A stretch of 64,000 bases of DNA from Roseburia rectibacter (GTDB lineage Bacteria; Bacillota; Clostridia; Lachnospirales; Lachnospiraceae): the NCBI RefSeq assembly GCF_014287515.2, contig NZ_CP092473.1:726001-790000 (forward strand), read 5' to 3'. Of this stretch, positions 1 to 9,400 are shown piece after piece (the first letter of the stretch is position 1; each line of letters begins with the position of its first letter). The position numbers and the translations under genes were made by a program. The notes below the pieces were generated by a model. The model worked only from the letters and a program-made list of their open reading frames with translations, was not told the DNA's origin and ran no database searches.

Positions 1-674
1 TAAGACCGGACGGAAAGACACAGGTTTCCGTAGAGTACGATGAGGCTGGAAAACCGGTACGTCTTGAGGCAGTTGTATTATCTACTCAGCATGATGATGA
101 TGTAACACAGGAGCAGATTCATGCAGACATCAAAAAATATGTTTTCGATCCGATCCTTCCGAAAGATATGATCGATGCAGATACCAAGTTCTTCATTAAC
201 CCGACCGGACGTTTTGTAATCGGCGGACCACACGGAGATGCAGGTTTAACAGGACGTAAGATCATCGTAGACACTTACGGCGGATATGCACGTCACGGCG
301 GCGGAGCTTTCTCTGGAAAAGACTGCACAAAGGTTGACCGTTCTGCAGCATATGCAGCACGTTACGTTGCAAAGAACATCGTAGCAGCAGGTCTTGCAGA
401 AAAATGTGAGATCCAGTTATCCTATGCGATCGGTGTTGCACAGCCGACATCCGTTATGGTAGATACTTTCGGAACAGGCAAATTATCCGATGAGAAGTTA
501 GTTGAGATCATTCGTGAGAACTTCGACCTTCGTCCGGCAGGTATCATCAAGATGCTTGACTTAAGAAGACCGATCTACCGTGGAACAGCAGCTTACGGAC
601 ATTTCGGACGTACAGACTTAGACCTTCCGTGGGAGGCAGTTGATAAGGCTGATACATTAAAGAAATATCTATAA
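1..674 (+). CDS. metK: S-adenosylmethionine synthetase, 3' part
   Basis: Makes S-adenosylmethionine from ATP and methionine in the cytosol. The window opens inside the gene, so only about 224 C-terminal residues of a roughly 390-residue family are visible; the open frame runs from base 3 to the TAA at 672-674. Family marks are the ATP/metal-binding stretch [20 protein letters not shown], followed by [10 protein letters not shown] with the conserved active-site lysine, and the C-terminal [13 protein letters not shown] segment. No frame damage is seen. Downstream lie a small tandem repeat and a strong hairpin that probably ends the transcript. Identification is secure; the upstream context cannot be seen. 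Confidence 0.97.
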   Translation, partial: RPDGKTQVSVEYDEAGKPVRLEAVVLSTQHDDDVTQEQIHADIKKYVFDPILPKDMIDADTKFFINPTGRFVIGGPHGDAGLTGRKIIVDTYGGYARHGGGAFSGKDCTKVDRSAAYAARYVAKNIVAAGLAEKCEIQLSYAIGVAQPTSVMVDTFGTGKLSDEKLVEIIRENFDLRPAGIIKMLDLRRPIYRGTAAYGHFGRTDLDLPWEAVDKADTLKKYL

Positions 675-675
675 G

Positions 676-720
676 GAAATAAATTTCCTTGAAATAAATT
701 TCCTCGAAATAAATTTCCTC
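676..720. repeat. Three tandem copies of a 15-bp palindrome-rich unit
   Basis: The unit GAAATAAATTTCCTY occurs three times head to tail at 676-690, 691-705 and 706-720, directly after the metK stop. Each unit can pair with itself (GAAAT/ATTTC) and with its neighbours. No coding role is seen. Confidence 0.8.
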
Positions 721-805
721 GAAGATTTTAAGTGAAAAGACAGATCCGGTTTCACAAAAAGTTTAGACAATTTTATATAAAATAAATGGGATTTGTAATT
801 TTTCA

Positions 806-814
806 TGTTATAAT
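806..814 (+). promoter_or_regulatory. Extended -10 promoter candidate for the two-component operon
   Basis: TGT followed by a perfect TATAAT (809-814) makes an extended -10 element. No good -35 is visible 16-18 bp upstream. The predicted start near 820 falls inside the 5' arm of the following hairpin, so promoter and terminator-like hairpin overlap; which one dominates is unclear. Confidence 0.4.
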
Positions 815-815
815 A

Positions 816-868
816 GGTCATAAAGGTATTTTTATGAAATCATAAAGATGCTTTTATGACCATTTTTT
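816..868 (+). terminator. Long hairpin with T-run between metK and the kinase gene
   Basis: GGTCATAAA (816-824) pairs with TTTATGACC (853-861), and the inner arms also pair with G-U wobbles around a short AAAT loop, giving about 20 bp of stem followed by six T residues at 863-868. It reads as an intrinsic terminator for metK, or an attenuator in the leader of the kinase gene. Confidence 0.65.
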
Positions 869-885
869 ATGGCAGGGAGATTACA

Positions 886-2373
886 ATGAAACTGAAATCC
901 AAAATTATTATTTCTTTTTGTATTATTATTTTTGTCCCGATCGTGCTGATGATGGCGGCACTTTTCAGTTTTCAGCGTATCCAGGTAAAAGCGATTGAGC
1001 AGACTTATGGGATCACGGAAAATAATTATAGTTATTTTTCAAATTCCATGCAGCTTCTGAGCCGCTTTACCAAAGAATGTTTCAAAGAACTGAAGGATAC
1101 GGCGAAGGATGATCCGGCGCGGCTGGAAGATCAGGATTATTTAGATGAACTTAATCAGACTTTAGAGGAGAAGAGTTCTTATCTGATCGTAAGAAAAGAT
1201 AAGGAGCTGATTTACATTGGCGAGGATGCAAGTATTTCACTTCTGACACAGCTGCCATCCTATGGGGATACTGTGAAAGATGAGGATGCCGGAACTTACA
1301 TTGACGGTGATGAACAGGTACTGATCAAGCAGATCGATTTCCAGTTTCAGGATGGAAGTGCGGGAAGTGCATTTATCGTTACAATTTTAGAGGAGACTGT
1401 TCCTGAGGTAAAGAAACTGCTCATTGATGTATTAGTTTCCATTATTCTCATTCTTGTGCTGACAGCGACAATGTTAACCATCTGGATGTATACGAGCATG
1501 ATCAATCCGATCAGAAAACTGCAGACGGCAGCACAGAATATCAAAGATGGTAATCTTGATTTCTCCGTGGAATCGGACAGCAAGGATGAGATCGGTGAAC
1601 TCTGCAGATCGTTTGAGGAGATGCGTCTGCGCTTAAAAGACAATGCGGAGGAAAAGATCGAGGGTGAAAAAGAAAATAAGACACTGATCAGTAATATTGC
1701 GCATGATTTAAAGACACCGATCACAGCAGTAAAGGGATATGCGGAAGGACTTATGGATGGTGTAGCTGATACACCGGAGAAACGGGATAAATATATCCGC
1801 ACGATCTATAATAAGGCAAACGAAATGGATACACTTTTAAATGAGTTGACATTGTATGCTAAAATTGATACAAATCGTATTCCATATAATTTTGCAAAAA
1901 TTAACGTATCAGAATATTTTAATGACTGCGTAGAGGAGATCGGGCTTGACCTCGAGACAAGAAATATCAGGCTTGCTTATTTTAATTATGTGGATGAAAA
2001 TGTTCTGATCATTGCAGATCCGGAGCAGCTCCGCCGTGTGATCCATAATATTATAGGTAATTCCATCAAGTATCTGGATAAACAGCAGGGATTTATCAAT
2101 ATCCGTATCAAAGATGTCGGTGACTTTATCCAGGTGGAGATCGAGGACAACGGCAGAGGTATCTCTGCAAGAGATCTGCCATATATTTTTGACCGCTTTT
2201 ATCGTGCGGATGCGTCGCGTAATTCTGCAACCGGTGGCAGCGGTATCGGTTTGTCTATTGTAAAGAAGATCATAGAAGACCACGGTGGAAAGATCTGGGC
2301 AACCAGTAAGGAAGCCATCGGAACAGTTATGTATTTTGTAATTCGTAAATATCAGGAGGTACCAAATGAGTAA
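886..2373 (+). CDS. Membrane sensor histidine kinase
   Basis: Sensor partner of the response regulator that follows. The start at 886 is chosen over the ATG at 856 because GGGAG lies just upstream of it and 856 falls in the hairpin; this gives 495 residues. Layout: TM helix about 6-30, an extracellular region of about 140 residues without a recognised domain, TM helix about 168-192, HAMP linker about 203-245, H-box NIAHDLKTPITAVKGY with phospho-acceptor His near 273, then the ATPase domain with N-box (NIIGNSIKYL), G1 (DNGRGIS) and G2 (GSGIGLSIVKKI). The gene overlaps the regulator by 8 bp, so they are translated as a pair. The signal sensed is not evident. Confidence 0.93.
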   Translation: MKLKSKIIISFCIIIFVPIVLMMAALFSFQRIQVKAIEQTYGITENNYSYFSNSMQLLSRFTKECFKELKDTAKDDPARLEDQDYLDELNQTLEEKSSYLIVRKDKELIYIGEDASISLLTQLPSYGDTVKDEDAGTYIDGDEQVLIKQIDFQFQDGSAGSAFIVTILEETVPEVKKLLIDVLVSIILILVLTATMLTIWMYTSMINPIRKLQTAAQNIKDGNLDFSVESDSKDEIGELCRSFEEMRLRLKDNAEEKIEGEKENKTLISNIAHDLKTPITAVKGYAEGLMDGVADTPEKRDKYIRTIYNKANEMDTLLNELTLYAKIDTNRIPYNFAKINVSEYFNDCVEEIGLDLETRNIRLAYFNYVDENVLIIADPEQLRRVIHNIIGNSIKYLDKQQGFINIRIKDVGDFIQVEIEDNGRGISARDLPYIFDRFYRADASRNSATGGSGIGLSIVKKIIEDHGGKIWATSKEAIGTVMYFVIRKYQEVPNE

Positions 2374-3055
2374 GGTTTTGATTATTGAAGACGAGGTAGC
2401 AATCGCAGATTTAGAGAAAGATTATTTGGAATTAAGTGGTTTTGAGGTTGAGATCGAGAATGACGGGGTGGTCGGGTTAAAACGTGCACTCTCGGAAGAT
2501 TTTGATATGTATATCTTAGATCTGATGCTGCCGGGGATTGACGGATTTGAGATCTGTAAACAGATCAGAGAAGAAAAGAATACACCGATACTTATGGTAT
2601 CTGCCAAAAAAGATGATATTGACAAGATCAGGGGACTCGGACTCGGTGCAGATGATTACATTACAAAGCCGTTTTCACCGAGTGAGCTTGTCGCACGGGT
2701 CAAAGCACATCTTGCCCGCTATGAACGGCTGATCGGAAGCAATATCGTGGAGAATGACGTCATTGAGATCCGTGGCATCCGTATTGATAAAACAGCGAGA
2801 CGTGTCTGGGTGAATGGAGAAGAAAAGCAGTTTACGACCAAGGAGTTCGATCTTTTAACATTCTTAGCAGAGCATCCGAACCATGTGTTCACAAAGGAAG
2901 AACTTTTCCGTGAGATCTGGGATATGGAGTCGATCGGAGATATCGCAACCGTGACTGTGCATATCAAAAAGATCAGGGAAAAGATTGAGATGAATACCAA
3001 TAAACCCCAGTATATAGAGACTATTTGGGGGGTAGGGTACCGCTTTAAACTATAG
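2366..3055 (+). CDS. OmpR-family response regulator
   Basis: DNA-binding output of the two-component pair. The receiver domain (1-120) has the acidic pair EDE, the phosphorylated Asp52 in ILDLMLPG and Lys101 in TKPFSPSEL. A winged-helix domain (about 130-229) ends with the family signature TIWGVGYRFKL. The start has GGAGGT 6-7 bases upstream and overlaps the kinase gene by 8 bp. At 229 residues the length is normal. The last 37 bases of the gene are repeated twice more downstream as coding-like tails (see the repeat at 3019-3179). Target genes are unknown. Confidence 0.95.
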   Translation: MSKVLIIEDEVAIADLEKDYLELSGFEVEIENDGVVGLKRALSEDFDMYILDLMLPGIDGFEICKQIREEKNTPILMVSAKKDDIDKIRGLGLGADDYITKPFSPSELVARVKAHLARYERLIGSNIVENDVIEIRGIRIDKTARRVWVNGEEKQFTTKEFDLLTFLAEHPNHVFTKEELFREIWDMESIGDIATVTVHIKKIREKIEMNTNKPQYIETIWGVGYRFKL

Positions 3056-3179
3056 TTTGTGTCCCCAAATAGTCTCCGACTATTTGGGGTGTCGGATACC
3101 GCTTTAAACTATAGTTTGTGTCCCCAAATAGTCTCCGACTATTTGGGGAGTGGGGTACTACTTTAAATTGTAGTTTGTG
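3019..3179. repeat. 59-bp tandem repeat carrying the regulator gene's 3' tail
   Basis: Units start at 3019, 3078 and 3137 with exact 59-bp period; the third is partial. Each contains a stretch that translates as TIWGVGYRFKL plus stop (third copy TIWGVGYYFKL). The three copies differ mainly at third codon positions. Two perfect inverted repeats, CCCCAAATAGTC / GACTATTTGGGG with a 3-base loop, lie at 3063-3089 and 3122-3148. Only the first tail is part of the gene. Confidence 0.9.
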
Positions 3180-3239
3180 AACATAATACCACAAGAAGAT
3201 TCTGTTTTTATGGACAGGATCTTTTTGTGGTATTATGTT
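3180..3239. terminator. Long inverted repeat ending the two-component operon
   Basis: ACATAATACCACAA (3181-3194) pairs with TTGTGGTATTATGT (from 3225 to 3238), with an inner partial stem AAGAT/ATCTT. The loop is T-rich. There is no clean T-run after it, so it may end transcription from both sides or be the end of a lost element. Confidence 0.55.
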
Positions 3240-3278
3240 ATTAAATAACAGATAAAAAATAACCGGAATGGAGAAAAA

Positions 3279-3449
3279 ATGACAAAACAAAATATAGAAA
3301 ATTCAGAAGAATTGGAATTTGCAATATTTTGTATTGAAAATGTTGCAGTTAAGCTGGGGGTAAATGCGCAGACAATATACAGTGCATTGACAGAGAAGAG
3401 CAGTATTTTGAATGATTATATAATTCCAGAATACGAAATAGGCTGTTAA
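3279..3449 (+). pseudogene. DUF3791-like small protein, C-terminus lost
   Basis: A 56-codon frame starts at ATG 3279 behind GGAG. Its product resembles the N-terminal part of DUF3791 proteins (FCIENVAVKLGVNAQTIYSAL, then ILNDYIIPEYEI), small Clostridia proteins that occur in cassettes with DUF3990. Family members normally continue with an LHTQS-type motif; here the frame ends in GC-stop at the junction with DUF3990-like coding. I read this as a truncated remnant. A functional short protein cannot be excluded. Confidence 0.6.
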
Positions 3450-3831
3450 GTGGTGTGGTAAATTTAAAAGACGCGGAAAACCTGGAATTGTTTCCGCATA
3501 TGAATTTGACGAAAGTATAGAGCACAATCTAAATGTTTTGAAATTTGATTCATATTCTGAAGAATGGCTGGATTTTATATTAAACTGCAGAAGTAGAAGA
3601 GATGCCTCTGATTATGATATTGTTATAGGTGGTGCAGCGAATGATAAAGTTTTTAATACGGTAGTTGAACTATTTGCTAAAAAAACAGGAAAATCCGTTG
3701 ATGCAGCCTTAAACTTTTTTTATCATTCCAAAGTATATGAGCTCATGAGTGAAGGAATTTCAGATATGCACTGCATGAGTGATGGATATCTGGCAGAGGA
3801 ACTTGAACTGGAGTATAAAAAGGGTATATAA
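3442..3831 (+). pseudogene. Chimeric remnant: DUF3990 middle fused to a third cassette protein
   Basis: The frame is open from 3442 to the TAA at 3829-3831 but has no good start: TTG at 3538 would cut into the domain. Residues encoded from 3442 (AVKWCGKFKRRGKPGIVS, then LKFDSYSEEWLDFILNCR and DYDIVIGGAANDKVFNTV) match the centre of DUF3990 proteins; both ends are missing. After FNTV the frame switches to another small-protein type (VELFAKKTGKSVDAALNFFY through MHCMSDGYLAEELELEY). The simplest reading is a three-gene DUF3791-DUF3990-small-protein cassette collapsed by two internal deletions, the second in frame. Function of the family is not established; toxin-antitoxin-like roles have been suggested for such pairs. 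Confidence 0.65.
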
Positions 3832-3899
3832 TAAAGAAGTTCGGGCTCTGACAAAGTCAGTCATCCGGATGAAATAAAGGATAAGCGAGGAAACAAAAG

Positions 3900-4139
3900 A
3901 TGGGTAACTATGAAAAACCAACTGTCATAGTGACAGGAGAAAATATAGAAGGTGTGTATCTTGCAAGCGGAGATCACCCGGAGCAGTGCAGATTTGGAAG
4001 AACAGAAGCATCGGCTGGTTCGGATGTATGTCAGGAATGTTCCAAGAGTGGCGGAAAGCGTTCCACTCCGCTGCCGGGAGAAGAGTCCGCAAGGAGAGAG
4101 GATTTTGTAAGCTGCGTGGATAATATGCCGGTCAAATAG
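3900..4139 (+). CDS. Small cysteine-containing protein of unknown function
   Basis: Seventy-nine residues, start supported by GCGAGG upstream. The N-terminus (NYEKPTVIVTGENIEGVYLA) recalls the conserved opening of a group of short Clostridia proteins that begin with an EKP-V-EGVYAASG pattern; I cannot name the family. Four cysteines follow (C at about 30, 44, 47 and 72). There is no signal peptide or membrane helix. The C-terminal half is rich in Arg/Ser/Glu and may be a diverged or frameshifted tail. It sits just upstream of the pseudouridine synthase gene with a short gap. Confidence 0.5.
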   Translation: MGNYEKPTVIVTGENIEGVYLASGDHPEQCRFGRTEASAGSDVCQECSKSGGKRSTPLPGEESARREDFVSCVDNMPVK

Positions 4140-4156
4140 TAGAAATGAGGAACAGT

Positions 4157-4810
4157 ATGCAGCCAGCGATCATTTATGAAGATGAAGATATTATCGTCTG
4201 CAAAAAGCCGGCAGGCGTGGCAACACAGACAAAACGTATCGGACAGGCGGATATGGAGAGCCTGCTTAAAAACTACCGGGCATCCAAAGGAGAAACACCT
4301 TATATCGGTGTGGTGCACCGTCTGGACCAGCCGGTCGCAGGAGTCATGGTATTTGCTAAAAATAAAGAGGCAGCATCGGATTTGAGCCGTCAGATCAAAA
4401 CAAAACTGACAGACAAATACTATTATGCCATGACGGACGGAGTGCCGGAAGAGAAAAAGGGAACCTTAGAGGATGATCTCTTACAGAATGGACAGACAAA
4501 CACATCTGAGGTGGTAGAGAGAGGAACTTTGCAGGCAAAACATGCAAAACTTTCCTATGAAGTAATTGAGCAGAATGGGAGAAATGCCATTTTACGAATA
4601 AAGCTTGATACCGGACGTCATCATCAGATCCGCGTACAGCTTGCACATGCAGGAATGCCGATCGTCGGGGATAAAAAGTATAATTTCAAAGAAAATATTA
4701 CCCCGTCAGGAAAACAGCTTGCACTATGTTCTTTCAAGATCGCATTCCGTCATCCAAAGACACATAGAAAACTGGAGTTTAAAATTGACAAGCCTTTTGG
4801 TTTATCATAA
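4157..4810 (+). CDS. RluA-family pseudouridine synthase
   Basis: Isomerises uridine to pseudouridine in rRNA or tRNA. The start at 4157 is preferred over 4145 because GAGG at 4147-4150 is correctly spaced for it; this gives 217 residues. The catalytic core HRLDQPVAGVMVFAKN contains the essential Asp, and DTGRHHQIRVQLAHAGMPIVGDKKY is the conserved C-terminal motif. There is no N-terminal S4 domain, so it is the short RluA/RluC-catalytic form. The exact target base cannot be told from sequence. A terminator overlaps the stop codon and separates it from proS. Confidence 0.9.
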   Translation: MQPAIIYEDEDIIVCKKPAGVATQTKRIGQADMESLLKNYRASKGETPYIGVVHRLDQPVAGVMVFAKNKEAASDLSRQIKTKLTDKYYYAMTDGVPEEKKGTLEDDLLQNGQTNTSEVVERGTLQAKHAKLSYEVIEQNGRNAILRIKLDTGRHHQIRVQLAHAGMPIVGDKKYNFKENITPSGKQLALCSFKIAFRHPKTHRKLEFKIDKPFGLS

Positions 4811-4829
4811 AATAAATCCAAAGGTTTTT
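4793..4829 (+). terminator. Intrinsic terminator at the end of the pseudouridine synthase gene
   Basis: CCTTTTGGTTTAT pairs with ATAAATCCAAAGG across a four-base loop with small bulges, followed by TTTTT at 4825-4829. The stem includes the last codons of the upstream gene. Confidence 0.6.
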
Positions 4830-4849
4830 AAAGAATAAGGAGATTTATC

Positions 4850-6289
4850 ATGGCAAAGGACAAGAAGTTAGTAGAGGCAATCACTTCCATGGAGGAAGAT
4901 TTTGCCCAGTGGTATACAGACGTGGTCAAAAAAGCGGAACTGATCGATTATTCATCCGTAAAGGGATGTATGATCCTTCGTCCGGCGGGTTACGCGATCT
5001 GGGAGAATATCCAGCATGAATTAGACCGCCGTTTCAAAGAGACAGGCGTTGAAAATGTATATTTACCGTTGTTTATCCCGGAGAGTCTGTTAGAGAAAGA
5101 AAAAGATCACGTGGAAGGGTTTGCACCGGAAGTTGCATGGGTTACTTACGGCGGCTTAAATCAGCTTCCGGAGCGTCTGTGTGTCAGACCGACTTCAGAG
5201 ACATTGTTCTGTGATTTTTATAAAAATATTATCCAGTCTTACCGTGATCTGCCAAAGGTATATAACCAGTGGTGTTCTGTTGTAAGATGGGAGAAGGAAA
5301 CACGTCCGTTCTTACGTTCCAGAGAGTTCTTATGGCAGGAGGGACATACCGCACATGCGACTGCAGAGGAAGCAGAGCAGAGAACCGTACAGATGTTAAA
5401 TGTCTATGCGGATTTCTGTGAGGATGTACTTGCAATGCCGGTTATCCGTGGACAGAAGACAGAAAAAGAAAAATTCGCAGGCGCAGATGCAACTTACACG
5501 ATCGAAGCGCTGATGCATGATGGAAAAGCATTGCAGTCAGGAACCAGCCATAACTTTGGCAATGGATTTGCAAAAGCATTTGGCATTCAGTACACTGATA
5601 AGGACAACAAACTTCAGTATGTATATCAGACATCCTGGGGTATGACAACACGTCTGATCGGTGCGATCATTATGGTACACGGAGATGATTCAGGACTTGT
5701 GCTGCCACCGCGTATTGCACCGGTACAGGCTATGGTCATCCCGATCCAGCAGCAGAAAGATGGTGTGCTTGACACCGCAAAAGAAGTCTGCGAGCGTATC
5801 GGAAAAGTCTGCCGTGCAAAACTTGATGATTCTGACAAGAGTCCGGGATGGAAATTCTCCGAGCAGGAGATGAGAGGTATTCCGGTTCGTATCGAACTTG
5901 GACCAAAGGATATTGCAGCAGGCAAATGTGTGATTGTGCGCCGTGATACCAGAGAGAAGATCGAGGTTGCATTAGATGAGCTTGAAGCAAAACTTCCGGA
6001 GTTATTAGAGCAGATCCAGAAAGATATGTTTGAGCGTGCAAAGGCACACAGAGATGCACATATCTGGGATGCACATAACTACGAAGAGTTTACAACAATC
6101 GCAAATGAGAAACCGGGCTTTATCCGTGCAATGTGGTGTGGAGATCAGGCATGTGAGGATAAGATCAAAGAAGATCTTGCAGTGACATCACGCTGTATGC
6201 CGTTTCATGATCAGGAACATATCTCAGATGTATGTGTATGCTGCGGAAAACCGGCTCACAAATTAGTATATTGGGGTAAAGCATACTAA
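4850..6289 (+). CDS. proS: Prolyl-tRNA synthetase, archaeal/eukaryotic type
   Basis: Charges tRNA-Pro with proline. Start has AAGGAG 9 bases upstream. The 479 residues show class II motifs: motif 2 [24 protein letters not shown] (about 147-169), the RPTSET segment (113-118), and the C-terminal zinc-binding-like cysteines near [18 protein letters not shown]. It lacks the inserted editing domain of the longer bacterial type, so mischarged Cys- or Ala-tRNA-Pro must be cleared in trans; a YbaK-type deacylase is encoded at 44210-44713. It stands alone between two terminators. Confidence 0.97.
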   Translation: MAKDKKLVEAITSMEEDFAQWYTDVVKKAELIDYSSVKGCMILRPAGYAIWENIQHELDRRFKETGVENVYLPLFIPESLLEKEKDHVEGFAPEVAWVTYGGLNQLPERLCVRPTSETLFCDFYKNIIQSYRDLPKVYNQWCSVVRWEKETRPFLRSREFLWQEGHTAHATAEEAEQRTVQMLNVYADFCEDVLAMPVIRGQKTEKEKFAGADATYTIEALMHDGKALQSGTSHNFGNGFAKAFGIQYTDKDNKLQYVYQTSWGMTTRLIGAIIMVHGDDSGLVLPPRIAPVQAMVIPIQQQKDGVLDTAKEVCERIGKVCRAKLDDSDKSPGWKFSEQEMRGIPVRIELGPKDIAAGKCVIVRRDTREKIEVALDELEAKLPELLEQIQKDMFERAKAHRDAHIWDAHNYEEFTTIANEKPGFIRAMWCGDQACEDKIKEDLAVTSRCMPFHDQEHISDVCVCCGKPAHKLVYWGKAY

Positions 6290-6297
6290 AAAATAAA

Positions 6298-6361
6298 AAC
6301 AGAACCGCAAAGTGATTCAGCGAATATAGACAGATTCGCTGAATCATACGGTTCTGTTTAC
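6298..6361 (+). terminator. Intrinsic terminator after proS
   Basis: AACAGAACCG (6298-6307) pairs with CGGTTCTGTT (6349-6358); an inner perfect stem GATTCAGCGAAT / ATTCGCTGAATC extends it. The following bases are only moderately T-rich. Confidence 0.75.
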
Positions 6362-6471
6362 TTTTAACATAAAATGGAAACGATTCCGGTAGCGTTTTTA
6401 AAATGGGATCATAAGACCTGCAGAAAGTACATGTAACACAAAATATTATTTTTTCAGGGGGATGGGAGAAG

Positions 6472-9400
6472 ATGATAGAAAAGTATTATGATGGTGCGAT
6501 AGAACAGGTGGCAGCCGGTTTGGGAACTGTGGAAAAGAACCATCTTCTGGTCAGATACAGTGGACAATTTTCCATAGAAGAATTAAGTTATACAGATCAG
6601 CTGGAGAAAATGGAGAATATTTTCGTACAGATGCACGAATTTGAACCGGGTGAGATCACCAGTGCATATGAGCCGTATCTTACCATGATCTGTGATGGCT
6701 TCAGGCGGTATATGACGGGTACATTCGAAGAATTTATGGAAGAATGTGATGTGTATTATCTGCACCGGCCGGTACTGCTTGGCTATTTTAACCGGGGATA
6801 TGCAAAAAGGGAAGAGATCATTTTGCTCGATGAGGTGGCATATGAACAGGAGCGCATGCTAGCGGCACTTGAACGTATGCTGTATGCCATTGCAGACAGG
6901 CATCCGGTTCTTCTTATTTTGAACCGTTTTCAGCTGGCCTCAAAAAGTACGATGCAATTGACAGCGCGAATTTTAAAAGCCGAGAACAGCAATATAGGTC
7001 TTGTGCTTGGGGTCAGTGATATTCAGGCAATGCCGGAGTTTTTAGTGCCGGACTGGGAGATGCTTTACGAGACATTAGATGATGGCAGCAAGATTTACCA
7101 TATCGGAAATTCCGGCAGGAAAAAAGAAGAAATCGCAGATGATGGAAAATATGCTGACTACGGAAGCGAAAAGGTCTACCGCAAACTGCAGAATATGGTG
7201 GAATTTCTTGATTTTGACCAGGCAGCATATTATCTGGAGGTTATAGAGCGAAAGATAAAATTTGATAATCTCTTTGTCGATGATCCTGCGCGTTTTCGCA
7301 TGTGGCTTTTATTTGCAAAAGTTTCCATTTTAAGGAAGGATATTCCCAAAGCTCTTGAAATCTGCGAGGATTTAGAAAAAATTCATCTTGCCGGAAGGGA
7401 AGATGAGTGTGCATATGAGCAGGACTATCTGATCGCAACTGCGTATATGTATCAGGGAAAATTAAAAGAAGCCTTAGAGATGGCAGGCGAAACATATTGT
7501 ATTGCAGAAAAAATATCGGATGATTACCGGAAGTTTTTATCCGAGTTACTCAAAACCCAGATACAGATGTCCGGCTGGTATAACATATTTTTCTGTGCGC
7601 AGGATGTAAAAATAGAGAAAAGCCTGACCGAAAATCTGATCCGCTACAATTACCGCAATCATCTGGCACATGTATATATTTATGCATATGACAATAAGCC
7701 GGAAATCGTCGAGAAGGCGAATCAGTCTGAAGAACTTCTGATCTACTTCAGCAAGGGAATACGTATTGCCAAAGAAATCGAAAATGAACATCTGATCAAC
7801 ACGGCATACCAGAAAAATATCATGCTTTCGTCGACAAATGGCATGTATGAAATTTCCCTGCTTTATTCGGTGCGCACGTATGAAGCATTGAAAGATAAAA
7901 GATCAATCCAGGCAGGCCGTATCTATTCGGGAATTGCATATAATTTATGTGCGATCGGTGAAAATGAACGTGCAATGGCGTATTACACGCATGCCATCCG
8001 TCTGTTTTATTATCTGAGGGAGCCGGGAGATATTGCAGAAGTGCAGTATAATATGTCTTTAAACTGCATTATGTGCGGTCAGTATGAAAAGGCGGAATTT
8101 TATCTGACACAGTGCATGAAGGCTGTGGAACGTCTGCATTTAAACAGTCTGAGGGTATGCAATCTGTCAAAATTATATGGACTTCTTGCACTTGTGTCTG
8201 TTTTAGAGGGCAACAGGTTTAATTGTGAGCGCTACTTAAATAATTGCAGACAGTTTTTAAATTACGTTATAGAAAAAGAAAAGATGGGAGATGGGTTTGG
8301 AACTGTCCATGATTATGCGAAAGTTGATGACGACATGTTTTTATATACATTTTCCCGCGGATTGCTTGCCGTATACGATAGAGATTATGAAAAAGCTGAC
8401 TTAGATTATGAAAAAGCGGAGAATTATCTGAGATGCTCCGAGGGAAATCAGTTTTTCAGCTATGCACTTTTCCGGAAAAAGCGAATGGAGTGTTTCAATC
8501 ATCTTGGAAATAAAAAAGGGGAAGTAAAACAAAAGAACATACTGGAGGAATACGAAAACAAACATTTTAACACTTATGGAAAGCTGGCAGAAAAAATTAT
8601 GGATACCCTGCCGCCTTTAGATGATGAGGATGGGAAGAAGGAGATTTCCGTACAGGAATTAGATGCGCTTCTCTGGCAGGAAAGTATGGTGCTTGCTTAT
8701 AAGAGTAAAAAACACCAGCTGGATTTTATTTTAACCTGGCAGAAACTGATCGACGTGACCGGAGTCAGTGCAGAAGAAATGATCGATGCGGTCATGAAAA
8801 CGTTTTTAAATCATTTTAATGTGGATTGCGCGGTATATGCGCGCTGTATGGAGAGACAGACGCAGGTGTTATACAACAATACAGGGATAGAATTAAACGA
8901 CGGGCAGACGGGCAGGATCATTGCTTCCCTGAAACGGAATCCGGGAGGTTATGCAATCTCGAAGATCAGCAGCAATTATAATGAGCACCAGGATATCACA
9001 TCATTATTTGGTGAGGATGATGTGTGTTCTTTAGTGGCAGTACCGTATTTTAACAATTCAAAACTGGAAAATTTCCTGATCGCCTATGTGAGGATGAAGG
9101 ATAACTGGCATTCTTCCGTAAACAGATATATGTTAGATGAAGATGACTTAAACATGTATCAGCTTTTGTTCCGGGAGGTAAAATATTCTTTGAACCGTCT
9201 GGACGCATATGATAAAATATACGAGATGAACAATAAACTTTATCTTTCTGCGGTTACAGACCAACTGACTGGAATTTACAACAGAGAAGGGTTTTACCGG
9301 AGAATCAAAGCCCTGATGGATGAATTCCTGGGAGGAAAACGAAAACCGGAACTGGGACTGATGTTTATTGATCTCGATAATTTTAAACATTATAATGATA

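Noticed and set aside
3019-3179. CRISPR-like array
   Set aside because: Only three contiguous units without spacers, carrying a gene tail; it is a tandem repeat.
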